Source: Homoserinibacter sp. GY 40078
GTDB lineage: Bacteria > Actinomycetota > Actinomycetes > Actinomycetales > Microbacteriaceae
Reading direction: 5' to 3'
DNA: 64,000 bases
Assembly (NCBI RefSeq): GCF_008017545.1
Contig: NZ_VRTZ01000001.1
Location: 702,081 to 766,080, forward strand
Shown here: positions 8,992 through 17,647 of the stretch, in pieces
Position numbering within the stretch: the stretch's first letter is position 1
Layout: the number at the start of each line of letters is the position of its first letter
Notes under the pieces: generated by a model
Seen by the model: only the letters and a program-made list of their open reading frames with translations
The model's database searches: none
What the model was told of the DNA's origin: nothing
Program-made: the position numbers and the translations under genes

Positions 8992-10962
8992 TCAGCCTCG
9001 CACGAGCTGCGCGATGCGCCCCGGCCCCTCCGGGTCCTGCAGGCTCGTCGTATCGCCGAGGGGGCGTCCGTCGACGATGTCGCGCAGCAGGCGTCGCATG
9101 ATCTTGCCGGAGCGGGTCTTCGGCAGTTCGGGCACGAGGTGGATCTCGCGGGGCTTCGCGATCGGCCCGATCACGCGCGCCACGTGGTTGCGCAGCTCGA
9201 CGATGGTGTCGGGCCCCGTCTCGCGTGCCGGGATCACGAACGCCACGATGGCCTCGCCGGTGACGGCGTCGTCGGCACCGGTCACCCCGGCTTCGCCGAC
9301 GAGGGGATGCGCCACGAGCGCCGACTCGATCTCGATCGTCGAGAGGCGGTGCCCCGAGACGTTGATGACGTCATCCACACGACCGAGCAGCCACACGTCG
9401 CCGTCGGCGTCCACTTTCGCCCCGTCGCCCGAGAAGAAGTAGCCGAGCTCGGCGAAGCGCCGCCAGTACGAGTCGAGGTAGCGCTGCGGATCACCCCACA
9501 CCGTTCGGGCGAGCGCCGGCCACGGATCCGGGATCACGAGGTATCCCCCCGCGCCGGCGGGGACCTCCGCACCTTGCTCGTCGACCACGAGCGTCCGAAG
9601 GCCGGGGAGCGCGCGGGTCGCCGAGCCGGGCTTGATCGTGCTGAGCCCCGGGATCGGCGCCATGACCGCCGCGCCCGTCTCCGACTGCCACCAGGTGTCG
9701 ATGATGGGAGCGCGCCCCGCACCGAGGTGCTCGCGGAACCACATCCACGCCTCGGGGTTGATCGCCTCGCCCACCGAGCCGAGCAGCCGGATGCTCGAGA
9801 GGTCGTGATCCGCGGGCGCGCCGTCGGGGAACCAGGTCATGAGCGTCCGCACGAGCGTCGGGGCCGTGTAGTAGACGGTCACCCCGTAGCGCTCGATGAT
9901 CTCGAAATGACGGGTGCGCCGCGGGGCGTCCGGTGTTCCCTCGTAGATCACCTGCGTCGTCGCGTTCGCGAGAGGTCCGTAGAGCTCGTACGTGTGGGCC
10001 GTCACCCACGCGAGGTCGGCGGTGCACCAGTGCACGTCGTCCGGCTTCGCGTCGAACGCGGCCCAGTGCGTCCAGGCGGCCTGGGTCAGGTAGCCACCGC
10101 TCGTGTGCACGAGCCCCTTCGGCTTCCCCGTGGTGCCGGAGGTGTAGATGATGAACAGCGGCGTCTCGGCGGGGAACGCCTCGGCCTCGTGGGTCGCGGG
10201 TTGGCGGTCGACGAGCTCGTGCCACCACACGTCGCGGCCGTCGGTCCAGGGGATGTCGTCACCGGTGCGGCGCACGACGAGCACGTGCTCCACGTGCGCG
10301 AGGCCGGCGACCGCGTCGTCCGCGTTCTGCTTCACCGGAACCGCCGCGCCTCGGCGGAACTGACCGTCGGAGGTGATGAGCAGCTTCGCGCCGGTGTCGG
10401 CCACCCGGAAGCGCAGAGCCTCGGCCGAGAAGCCCCCGAATACGAGCGAGTGAACCGCCCCGATGCGAGCCACGGCGAGTGTCGCGATGACCGTCTCGAG
10501 AAGCACGGGCAGGTAGATCACCACGCGATCACCGGACCGGATGCCGAGTTCGGTGAGGGCGTTCGCCGCCCGCGCCACCTCCTCCTGCAGCTCGGCGAAG
10601 GTGAGGGTGCGCCGATCGCCGGGCTCACCCTCCCAGTGGTACGCGACCTTGTCGCCGAGGCCCGCCTCGACGTGCCGGTCGACGCAGTTCACCGCGACGT
10701 TGAGCGTGCCATCGGCGAACCACTCCGCGCGCGGCGGGCGCGGCTCGCCGTCCGGCCCGAGGGGCGGAGTCCAGTCGAGAGTGCGGGTGAACGGCGTCTC
10801 CCAGCGGAGGCGCCGAGCCGCGTCGGCCCAGAACGCCACAGGGTCGCTCGCCGCGCGCCGCCACGCGTCTGGATCGACGTTCGACGTCGCGGCGAGCTCC
10901 GCGGGCGGAGGGAACGCCCGCGTCTCGACCAGCAGCTCGTGGATGGGGGCGTCGCGTGTCAC
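8992..10962 (-). CDS. acs: Acetyl-CoA synthetase (AMP-forming)
   Basis: A 656-residue ANL-superfamily ligase: acetate + ATP + CoA to acetyl-CoA + AMP + PPi, cytoplasmic. Full length for Acs. Visible motifs are the ACAS N-terminal region, P-loop YTSGTTGKPKGLVHTSGGY, the acetate-pocket and hinge region (DTWWQSETG, FSGDGAKVDADGDVWLLGRVDDVINVSGHRLST) and the acetylatable Lys near residue 620 in RSGKIMRRLLR. The minus-strand GTG start at 10962 has TACCGT (10970-10975) 7 nt upstream and no Shine-Dalgarno, so it is probably leaderless. It converges on the glycosyltransferase with only 3 bp between stops. Confidence 0.95.
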   Translation of the reverse strand: MTRDAPIHELLVETRAFPPPAELAATSNVDPDAWRRAASDPVAFWADAARRLRWETPFTRTLDWTPPLGPDGEPRPPRAEWFADGTLNVAVNCVDRHVEAGLGDKVAYHWEGEPGDRRTLTFAELQEEVARAANALTELGIRSGDRVVIYLPVLLETVIATLAVARIGAVHSLVFGGFSAEALRFRVADTGAKLLITSDGQFRRGAAVPVKQNADDAVAGLAHVEHVLVVRRTGDDIPWTDGRDVWWHELVDRQPATHEAEAFPAETPLFIIYTSGTTGKPKGLVHTSGGYLTQAAWTHWAAFDAKPDDVHWCTADLAWVTAHTYELYGPLANATTQVIYEGTPDAPRRTRHFEIIERYGVTVYYTAPTLVRTLMTWFPDGAPADHDLSSIRLLGSVGEAINPEAWMWFREHLGAGRAPIIDTWWQSETGAAVMAPIPGLSTIKPGSATRALPGLRTLVVDEQGAEVPAGAGGYLVIPDPWPALARTVWGDPQRYLDSYWRRFAELGYFFSGDGAKVDADGDVWLLGRVDDVINVSGHRLSTIEIESALVAHPLVGEAGVTGADDAVTGEAIVAFVIPARETGPDTIVELRNHVARVIGPIAKPREIHLVPELPKTRSGKIMRRLLRDIVDGRPLGDTTSLQDPEGPGRIAQLVRG

Positions 10963-11050
10963 GCGACCGACGGTATCCGCCGCCGGGCGCTCCGCCGAAT
11001 CCGCCCGTCACACACGGCAACTCTCGACGAGGGTCAGGCGTGTGGGGGCT

Positions 11051-12049
11051 TCAGGACAGCGCCGGGATCACCTGCTCCTCGAAGAGCGCGACGCCGCTGC
11101 GGTCGTACGCCGACTCCGGGAAGTAGTGGATGCTGTACCCCAGCCCGAGCGCCTGCCGCGCGCGGAGCACCTCGATGATCTCGTCCGGCGTGCCCGCGAT
11201 GCCCTCGTTCGAATCGATGCTCCGGTACTGCGCGACGACTTCGGCGGCCTTCGCATCGCCGATCACCTCCGAGAGGCGAGCCTCGTAGTTGTCGACCCGG
11301 CGGTGCACGTCGGCGCTCGTCTCGCCGACGATCGTGGCGAAGTTGCTCGATCGGGTGATCGCGTCGAAGTCGGTGCCGAGCGTCTCGCAGTGCTGTCGCA
11401 AGACCTCGCTCTTGTGGGCGAACGACTCGGCGCCGCCGTTGAAGTTCGTGTAGCTCGCGTACTGCGCCGCGATCTTCAGCGTCACCTTCTCGCCGCCTCC
11501 GGCGATCCACATCGGGATGCCGCCCTCCTGGAGCGGCTGCGGCTGCACGATCGCGCCGTCCACCTTCCAGAACTCGCCGTCGAGGCTCGCGCTACCGGTC
11601 GTCCACGCCTGGTGCATCACCTCGACGCCCTCGCGCAGCATCCGCAGACGAGCGGGGGCGTCGGGGAAGCCGTACCCGTAGGCGCGCCACTCGTGCTCGT
11701 ACCAGCCGGCGCCGATGCCCATCTCGACGCGACCGCCGGAGATGATGTCGACGGTCGAGGCGACCTTCGCGAGGTAGGCGGGGTTGCGGTATCCGACGCA
11801 CGTGCACATCTGGCCGAGGCGCACCCGCGACGTGGAGGCCGCGAGTGCCGACATGAGCGTCCAGGCCTCATGGGTGGCCTCGTCGCTCGGGACGGGCGTC
11901 GTGTGGAAGTGGTCGTAGATCCAGATGGACTCCCAGGGCCCCTCTTCGGCTGACCGCGCCAAGTCGTGCATGACGCCCCAGTGCCGAGCAGGATCGATCC
12001 CCACCAGATCGAACCGCCAACCCTGGGGAATGAAGATGCCGAACCTCAC
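11051..12049 (-). CDS. LLM-class flavin-dependent oxidoreductase, F420-type
   Basis: A 332-residue TIM-barrel protein of the luciferase-like monooxygenase/F420 reductase group: MRFGIFIPQGW at the start, IYDHFHTTP, MCTCVGYRNPAYLAKVASTVDIISGGR and GIGAGWYEHEWRAYGY. Family members transfer hydride between F420H2 (or FMN) and small organic substrates; the substrate is unknown. Its GTG overlaps the fadD stop by 4 nt (12046-12049), so it is translated as part of a fadD operon, which suggests a lipid or aromatic acid catabolic or modifying role. It has no separate promoter signal. Confidence 0.85.
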   Translation of the reverse strand: MRFGIFIPQGWRFDLVGIDPARHWGVMHDLARSAEEGPWESIWIYDHFHTTPVPSDEATHEAWTLMSALAASTSRVRLGQMCTCVGYRNPAYLAKVASTVDIISGGRVEMGIGAGWYEHEWRAYGYGFPDAPARLRMLREGVEVMHQAWTTGSASLDGEFWKVDGAIVQPQPLQEGGIPMWIAGGGEKVTLKIAAQYASYTNFNGGAESFAHKSEVLRQHCETLGTDFDAITRSSNFATIVGETSADVHRRVDNYEARLSEVIGDAKAAEVVAQYRSIDSNEGIAGTPDEIIEVLRARQALGLGYSIHYFPESAYDRSGVALFEEQVIPALS

Positions 12050-13764
12050 GCGTGTGCCTCCTTCTGGGCGGTGCCGCCCTCGATCTCGATCAGCTGGTCT
12101 CGGACCTTGCGCCGGAGGACCTTGCCGATCATCGACTTCGGCAACTCCTCGACGACGTGCACCCGGCGGGGCACCTTGTAGGCCGCGAGCTGACGCTTCG
12201 CCCAGGCCCGCAGCGCCTCGGTGTCGATCTGCGCGCCCGGTGCCAGCACGACGGCCGCCACCACGTGCTCCCCGTCACGGGCGTCCGGGATGCCGACGAT
12301 CGCGACATCCTCGATGCCGTCGTACGCCCGCAGGGTGTCCTCGACCTCGGACGGCGCCACGTTGAATCCGCCGGTGATCACGAGCTCCTTGATGCGATCG
12401 CTGATGGTGACGAAGCCGTCGTCATCGACGGTGACGATGTCACCCGTGCGGAACCAGCCGTCGGTGAACACCTCGGCGGTCGCCTCCGGCTTGTTCCAGT
12501 AGCCCGTGAACACCTGCGGCCCGCGCACCACGAGTTCGCCGGGCGTCCCGGGCTCGACATCGCGCGTCGGTTCGTCGGGGTCCACGACCCGCAGCTCGGT
12601 GCCCGGCAGCGGCAGCCCCACGGTGCCGATCCGGCGGTTCGGTGCGACCGGGTTCGCCATGAGCACGGGCGAGCATTCGGAGAGCCCGTAGCCCTCGACG
12701 AGGTATCCGCCCGTGAGCGCCTCCCAGGGTTCGACGACCGCGGACTGCAGCGGCATCGCGCCCGAGATGGCGATCTCGATCCCCGCGAGCGAGACGCCCT
12801 TCTCTTCTGCGGCTTTCCGCAGGCGGTCGTAGAGCGGGGGCACGGCGGGCAGGAAGGTCGGAGGCCGCTTGCGGAAGACGGGCAGCACCAGATCCGGATC
12901 CGGCTTCGGGAACAGGACGAGCCGCGCGCCCATGCTCATCGCGAAGGTGAGGCAGAGGGTGAGCCCGTAGGCGTGGAAGAGGGGCAGTACCGCGTGCACG
13001 CTCGCCGAGCCGCGCGGCACCGCCGGAACCCATGCGCGCGCCTGAGCCGCGTTCGCCACGAGGTTGCGGTGGCTGAGCGCGGCACCCTTCGGCGATCCGG
13101 TCGTGCCGCTCGTGTACTGGATGAGGGCGATGTCCTCGGGCGCCGGACCGGCGATCTCCGCGGGGATGCCGGGACCGTCGAGCAGGGCCTCCCACGGGGT
13201 CGTGCCCTGCACCTCGATCGTCAGCTCGGCGCGACTCGTGCGCGCGCGCTCGATCGGGAGCTTGAGGAGCGCACGCATCCGCAGCGGGAACGCCCGCGTC
13301 ATGTCGACCGACACGATCGCGTCGAGCGCCAGGTCGCTCGGGAAGTCCTGCAGGGTCGGCACCGTCTTGTCCCATGCGATCGCGACGCGTGCGCGGTGAT
13401 CCTCGAACTGATGGCGCAGCTCACGCGGCGTGTAGAGCGGGTTGTGCTCGACGACGATCGCGCCGATCCGGAGGATCGCGTAGAACGCGATGACGTGCTG
13501 CGGGCAGTTCGGCAGCACGAGCGCGACCCGATCGCCTCGGCGCACCCCGAGACGGCGCAGGCCCTCCGCGGCGCGCGCGATGTGGTCGGCGAGCTCGGCG
13601 TAGCGGGTCTCGCGTCCGAAGAACTCGAGGGCGACGTGGTCGGCGTACCTGGCGGCCGATTCGGTGATGAGATCGGAGAGCGTGCCCGGGGGCACCTCGA
13701 ACTCGCGGGGCACGCCGTCGGCGTAGGAGTCGAGCCAGGGCATCTCTGCGGGCGACCTCGTCAC
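12046..13764 (-). CDS. fadD: Long-chain fatty-acid-CoA ligase
   Basis: A 572-residue ANL-family acyl-CoA synthetase. Motifs: IQYTSGTTGSPKGAALSH (P-loop), LPLFHAYGLTLC, EGYGLSECSPV, WFRTGDIVTVDDDGFVTISDRIKELVITGG and the catalytic Lys near 548 in SMIGKVLRRK. It activates fatty acids with ATP and CoA in the cytoplasm or at the inner membrane face. The GTG at 13764 has TAGGCT (13771-13776 on the minus strand) exactly 6 nt upstream: a leaderless start. First gene of a two-gene operon with the LLM oxidoreductase. Confidence 0.92.
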   Translation of the reverse strand: MTRSPAEMPWLDSYADGVPREFEVPPGTLSDLITESAARYADHVALEFFGRETRYAELADHIARAAEGLRRLGVRRGDRVALVLPNCPQHVIAFYAILRIGAIVVEHNPLYTPRELRHQFEDHRARVAIAWDKTVPTLQDFPSDLALDAIVSVDMTRAFPLRMRALLKLPIERARTSRAELTIEVQGTTPWEALLDGPGIPAEIAGPAPEDIALIQYTSGTTGSPKGAALSHRNLVANAAQARAWVPAVPRGSASVHAVLPLFHAYGLTLCLTFAMSMGARLVLFPKPDPDLVLPVFRKRPPTFLPAVPPLYDRLRKAAEEKGVSLAGIEIAISGAMPLQSAVVEPWEALTGGYLVEGYGLSECSPVLMANPVAPNRRIGTVGLPLPGTELRVVDPDEPTRDVEPGTPGELVVRGPQVFTGYWNKPEATAEVFTDGWFRTGDIVTVDDDGFVTISDRIKELVITGGFNVAPSEVEDTLRAYDGIEDVAIVGIPDARDGEHVVAAVVLAPGAQIDTEALRAWAKRQLAAYKVPRRVHVVEELPKSMIGKVLRRKVRDQLIEIEGGTAQKEAHA

Positions 13765-13821
13765 CCGGAAAGCCTACGCCGCGGCATCCGCGCCCGGCAC
13801 GCGGTGCGCCCGGGGTGCCCG

Positions 13822-14886
13822 CTAGCGGGTGAGCTCCTCGCGGATGGCGGTCACGAAGCCGTCGACGTCGGCTTCCGTCGTGTCGAAGGCCGTCATCCAG
13901 CGCACCTGGCCGGCGGCCCGGTCCCAGTCGTAGAAGCGGTAGCGCTCGCGGATGCGGTCGGCTGCGTCGTTCGCGAGCACCGCGAACACGGCGTTCGCCT
14001 GCGTCGGCTGGCTGAACGCGAGGCCCGGGATCGATCCCTCGGCGATCCCCGCCTCGAGCGAGCGGCGCAGCCGGGCGGCCATCCGGTTGGCGTGCGCCGC
14101 CGCTTCGAGGCCGACGCCGTCCTCGAACAGCGCGAGCAGCTGTGCGCTGAAGAAGCGCATCTTGCTCGCCAGCTGCATCGTCGTCTTCCGCAGGCGCACG
14201 ATGTCGGAGACCCGGTCCGGGTTCAGCACCACGATCGCCTCGACGCCGAGGGCGCCGATCTTCGTGCCGCCGAAGCTCAGCACGTCGACCCCGGCATCCG
14301 TGGTGAACTCCCGGAACGGCACGCCGAGCGCGGCGGCCGCGTTCCAGATGCGTGCGCCGTCCATGTGCACCGCGAGGCCCGCCGCGTGGGCGGCATCCGC
14401 GAGACGGCGCACCTCCTCGGGCGTGTAGAGCGTGCCGAGCTCGGTGGTCTGGGTGATCGACACCGCGGCGGGTTCGGCGCGGTGCTCGTCGTCCATGCCC
14501 CACGCCTCCGTGGCGAGCAGTTCGGGGGTCAGCTTGCCGTCGGGCGTCGGCACCACGAAGAGCTTGAGACCTGCGACCTTCTCGGGCGCCCCGCCCTCGT
14601 CGGTGTGGATGTGCGCGGTCGAGGTGGCGATCACCGAGCCCCACCGGGGGAGCAGCGCCGTGAGTCCCACAACGTTCGCGCCGGTGCCGTTGAACACCGG
14701 GAAAACCTCGGCCTGCTCGCCGAACTCCCTCCGGACGACCTCCGAGAGGCGGCGCGTGTAGTCGTCTCCGCCGTAGGCGATCTGGTGGCCGCCGTTCGCG
14801 TCGTGCAGGGCCTCGAGGACCTGCGGATGGATGCCGGCGTAGTTGTCGCTCGCGAAGCCGCGGAAGGAGGTGTCGTGGATGCTCAC
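13822..14886 (-). CDS. Low-specificity L-threonine aldolase (beta-eliminating lyase family)
   Basis: A 354-residue PLP enzyme of fold type I. The N-terminus RGFASDNYAGIHPQVLEAL, a conserved FNGTGANVVGL region and VHMDGARIWNAAAALG precede the Schiff-base Lys209 in LSFGGTKIGALG. Family reaction: L-threonine or L-allo-threonine to glycine and acetaldehyde. The GTG at 14886 is preceded 6 nt by GAGAAT (minus strand, 14893-14898), the same arrangement seen before the K+ channel gene, so it has its own leaderless promoter although it follows natB by only 10 bp. Confidence 0.9.
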   Translation of the reverse strand: MSIHDTSFRGFASDNYAGIHPQVLEALHDANGGHQIAYGGDDYTRRLSEVVRREFGEQAEVFPVFNGTGANVVGLTALLPRWGSVIATSTAHIHTDEGGAPEKVAGLKLFVVPTPDGKLTPELLATEAWGMDDEHRAEPAAVSITQTTELGTLYTPEEVRRLADAAHAAGLAVHMDGARIWNAAAALGVPFREFTTDAGVDVLSFGGTKIGALGVEAIVVLNPDRVSDIVRLRKTTMQLASKMRFFSAQLLALFEDGVGLEAAAHANRMAARLRRSLEAGIAEGSIPGLAFSQPTQANAVFAVLANDAADRIRERYRFYDWDRAAGQVRWMTAFDTTEADVDGFVTAIREELTR

Positions 14887-14896
14887 CCCTCCATTC

Positions 14897-15991
14897 TCAG
14901 CCGCGCAGCGCCTCCGCGAGCTTCACACGCTGTCCGGTGCGCAGCAGGGAGTTCTCGTAGATACGCGCACCGAGGGCGATCACACCCGCGCACGACACCG
15001 CGAGGATGCCGAGCGAGACGATCGGCTCCCACCATTCGGCCGTTCCGAGGAACAGCCGCAGCGGCATCCCGACGGGTGCCGAGAACGGCACGTACGACAT
15101 GATCGTGACGACGAGGTCGTTGTCGTTGAAGAACACGACCACGAAGTACGGGATCATCACGAGCATCGTCACGGGCGTGGTCGTCGATCCGATGTCCTCC
15201 AGTCGCGACACCATCGCGCCGGTGGCGGCGAAGAGCGAAGCGAGGAGCACGAACCCGAGCACGAAGAACACCGCGAACCACACGAACGGCGCGCCGAGGC
15301 CGGTGAGCAGGGCGGCCTGGCCGGTCGTCGTGAGGCCGATGATCGCGATCGACAGCAGCAGCGCGATCTGACCGAACGCGAGGATCGTGGTGCCGAGGAT
15401 CTTGCCCGCGAGGAGCGCGCGGGTGGGGATCGCCGAGAGGAGGATCTCGACCACACGAGTCGCCTTCTCCTCGACGACGGACTGCGCGATCGTCTGCCCG
15501 AACGTCATCGCCGAGATGAAGAAGACGAGGCCGAAGCCGATCGCCACGAGGTAGCCGAGGAACCCGCCCGTGCCGCTCGTGTCGAGCAGCTCGACCGGCG
15601 GTGAGACGCTGAGGGCCTGGAGCACGCCGGTCGGCGCGCTGTCGTCGCCGATCACGGCGTAGCCGAGCGGCCCGTCGTCGGGGATCACCGCGGCGTCCAC
15701 GTCGCCTGCCCGCACGAGGTCCTCCGCCGCCGCGCGGTCGGCCACCTCCGTGACCGTGAGGTCCGCTGCCGCAGGCAGCTGAACCCCTGCGACGACCGCG
15801 ACCTTCGGGGCCTCCGCGCCCAGCGCGGTGACCGCGCTGATCACGACCGACCCGAGCAGCAGGAGCAGCAGGATGCCCGTCGAGACGAGGAAGGCGACGC
15901 TGCGCAGGCGCACCATGATCTCGCGCTGCGCGACGAGCCAGATCGTGCGGACCGTGGAGTACGGCTGGGCGATGGGGGCTGCGGTGCTCAT
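14897..15991 (-). CDS. natB: ABC-2 exporter permease, NatB-like
   Basis: A 364-residue membrane protein. One helix at about 33-58 is followed by an extracellular domain (60-145), then five helices (about 150-340), the ABC2_membrane_3 layout of NatB. A conserved VVEEKATRVVEILLSAI stretch contacts the ATPase. It overlaps the natA stop by 4 nt. In Bacillus NatAB is a Na+ exporter under a two-component system; the gene order here (kinase, regulator, ATPase, permease) is the same. The Na+ role is an inference from family and order; drug or peptide export is possible. Confidence 0.8.
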   Translation of the reverse strand: MSTAAPIAQPYSTVRTIWLVAQREIMVRLRSVAFLVSTGILLLLLLGSVVISAVTALGAEAPKVAVVAGVQLPAAADLTVTEVADRAAAEDLVRAGDVDAAVIPDDGPLGYAVIGDDSAPTGVLQALSVSPPVELLDTSGTGGFLGYLVAIGFGLVFFISAMTFGQTIAQSVVEEKATRVVEILLSAIPTRALLAGKILGTTILAFGQIALLLSIAIIGLTTTGQAALLTGLGAPFVWFAVFFVLGFVLLASLFAATGAMVSRLEDIGSTTTPVTMLVMIPYFVVVFFNDNDLVVTIMSYVPFSAPVGMPLRLFLGTAEWWEPIVSLGILAVSCAGVIALGARIYENSLLRTGQRVKLAEALRG

Positions 15992-16872
15992 CGCACGACC
16001 TCCTTGAAGATCTGGGAGAGGGTCGGATGCTGTCGAGAGAAGTCGGTGACCTCGCCGCGTTCGACGGCTGCACGGAGTACCCGGGAGGCGGCCTCGGGGG
16101 TCTCAGCGTCGAAGAGCGCGAACCCGCCGTCGGTCTCGATGACGTCGATGCCCGCCTCCTGCCGAAGCCACCCGGCGTCGGCAGAGGTCTGCAGCTGGTA
16201 GCGCAGCGAGGAGTGCTCGTCGCGGAGCTCCTCGCGGGGTCCTGCCGCGCGGATCGTGCCCTCGGAGATGATCACGAGGTCGTCGCAGAGGCGCTCGACG
16301 ATGTCGAGCTGGTGGCTCGAGAACAGCACGGGAGCGCCCGCGCGCGCCCGCTCCAGCAGCACCTCGAGCACGACCTCGACCGCCATGGGGTCGAGTCCGC
16401 TGAACGGCTCGTCGAGGATGAGCACCTCGGGCTTGTGGACGAGGGCGGCGGCGATCTGCGCCCGCTGCTGGTTGCCGAGCGAGAGCTTCTCGACGGCATC
16501 TCCTGCGCGCTCCGCGAGCCCCAAGCGGCCGAGCAGGTCGTCCGTGCTGCGGCGGGCGTCATCCGCGGTGAGGCCGTGCAGTCGCGCGAGGTACACGAGC
16601 TGCTCCGCGAGCTTCATCTTCGGATAGAGGCCCCGCTCTTCGGGCATGTACCCGAACCGGCGCCGCCCCGTCGGGCCGAGCGGCGCGTCGTCGAGCGTGA
16701 CCGAGCCTTCGTCGGCCTCGAGCACGCCCAGGATGATGCGCATCGTGGTGGTCTTGCCTGCTCCGTTGCCGCCGACGAAGCCCGTCATCCGGCCCGGAAG
16801 CACGTCGAAGCTCACGTCGTCGAGCACGCGCCGCGCGCCGTAGCTCTTGCCGACTCCTCGGATCTGCAGCAC
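15988..16872 (-). CDS. natA: ABC exporter ATP-binding protein, NatA-like
   Basis: A 294-residue ABC ATPase with Walker A GGNGAGKTTT (about 34-43), signature LSLGNQQR, Walker B LILDEPFSGLDP, and a H-loop His in FSSHQLDIVERL. The C-terminal 75 residues form the extra domain common in NatA/CcmA-type exporters. It pairs with the permease downstream. The GTG at 16872 has a strong Shine-Dalgarno (AGGAGGGG) that lies in one arm of a perfect 10-bp inverted repeat; see 16877-16914. Confidence 0.88.
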   Translation of the reverse strand: MLQIRGVGKSYGARRVLDDVSFDVLPGRMTGFVGGNGAGKTTTMRIILGVLEADEGSVTLDDAPLGPTGRRRFGYMPEERGLYPKMKLAEQLVYLARLHGLTADDARRSTDDLLGRLGLAERAGDAVEKLSLGNQQRAQIAAALVHKPEVLILDEPFSGLDPMAVEVVLEVLLERARAGAPVLFSSHQLDIVERLCDDLVIISEGTIRAAGPREELRDEHSSLRYQLQTSADAGWLRQEAGIDVIETDGGFALFDAETPEAASRVLRAAVERGEVTDFSRQHPTLSQIFKEVVR

Positions 16873-16876
16873 AGTC

Positions 16877-16914
16877 CCCTCCTCTGGTCCGCTCTCACGT
16901 TAGGCAGAGGAGGG
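16877..16914 (-). promoter_or_regulatory. Inverted repeat that can sequester the natA ribosome-binding site
   Basis: CCCTCCTCTG (16877-16886) and CAGAGGAGGG (16905-16914) are perfect complements with an 18-nt loop. On the minus-strand mRNA the downstream arm is the natA Shine-Dalgarno, 4-5 nt from its GTG. A TAACGT -10-like box (16898-16903) lies in the loop, so a transcript begun there would lack the upstream arm and leave the site free. Read-through from the response regulator gene would carry both arms. Confidence 0.6.
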
Positions 16915-16975
16915 CGCACGCGCCTCCCCCCTTCGGCGGACTGCGCAAGGCGGACCCCGATTCGCGGGTGTGCGA

Positions 16976-17647
16976 TCAGTGGGCCGAGATGAACCCGGTG
17001 CGATAGGCGCGCACCACCGCCTGCACACGATCCCGTACGCCGAGTTTCAAGAGGATGCTCGAGACGTGCGTCTTCACGGTCGCCTCGCCCACGTACAGCT
17101 CGGCCGCGATCTCGGCGTTCGAGAGGCCGTCGGCGAGCAGCCGGTAGACCTCCGCCTCGCGTTCGGTCAGGTCGCCGAGCCGCGGATCGGCGTCGCCGCG
17201 CGCGCCCTCGTCGTCGCTCGCGCCATCCGCGGAGCCGTAGCGCGCGATCACGCGACGTGTCACGGCGGGCGCGAGCAGGGCGTCGCCCCGGGCGAGCACG
17301 CGGACGGCATCGACGAGTTGTTCGGGGCTCGCCGTCTTCAGCAGGAACCCGGAGGCTCCCGCGTCGAGCGCCTGGAACAGGTAGTCGTCGCGGTCGAAGG
17401 TCGTGAGCACGAGGACCGCAGGCGGCTCCGATCCGGCGATGATCCGCCGGGTCGCCTCGAGCCCGTCGACCTCCGGCATCTGGACGTCCATGCACACGAC
17501 GTCGGGGGCGAGTTGCACTGCCAGCTCGGAACCGGTCCGCCCGTCGCCGGCCTCGCCGATCACCTCGATGTCGGGCTGGGCATCGAGGATCACCCGGAAC
17601 CCGGTGCGGACGAGCGCCTGGTCGTCGACCAGCAGCACACGGATCAC
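16976..17647 (-). CDS. LuxR/NarL-family response regulator beside natAB
   Basis: A 223-residue regulator. Receiver: LLVDDQALVRTGF, phospho-acceptor Asp54 in VCMDVQMPEVDG, VLVLTTFDRDDYLFQALDAGASGFLLK. LuxR HTH in the last 65 residues: LTEREAEVYRLLADGLSNAEIAAELYVG and ATVKTHVSSILLKLGVRDR. The GTG at 17647 overlaps the kinase stop by 4 nt. Likely target: the ABC exporter genes that follow 104 bp downstream on the same strand. Confidence 0.92.
   Translation of the reverse strand: MIRVLLVDDQALVRTGFRVILDAQPDIEVIGEAGDGRTGSELAVQLAPDVVCMDVQMPEVDGLEATRRIIAGSEPPAVLVLTTFDRDDYLFQALDAGASGFLLKTASPEQLVDAVRVLARGDALLAPAVTRRVIARYGSADGASDDEGARGDADPRLGDLTEREAEVYRLLADGLSNAEIAAELYVGEATVKTHVSSILLKLGVRDRVQAVVRAYRTGFISAH

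Noticed and set aside
12052-15102. 1016-codon plus-strand frame across fadD and threonine aldolase
   Set aside because: Mirror of three real minus-strand genes; no motif or start signal.
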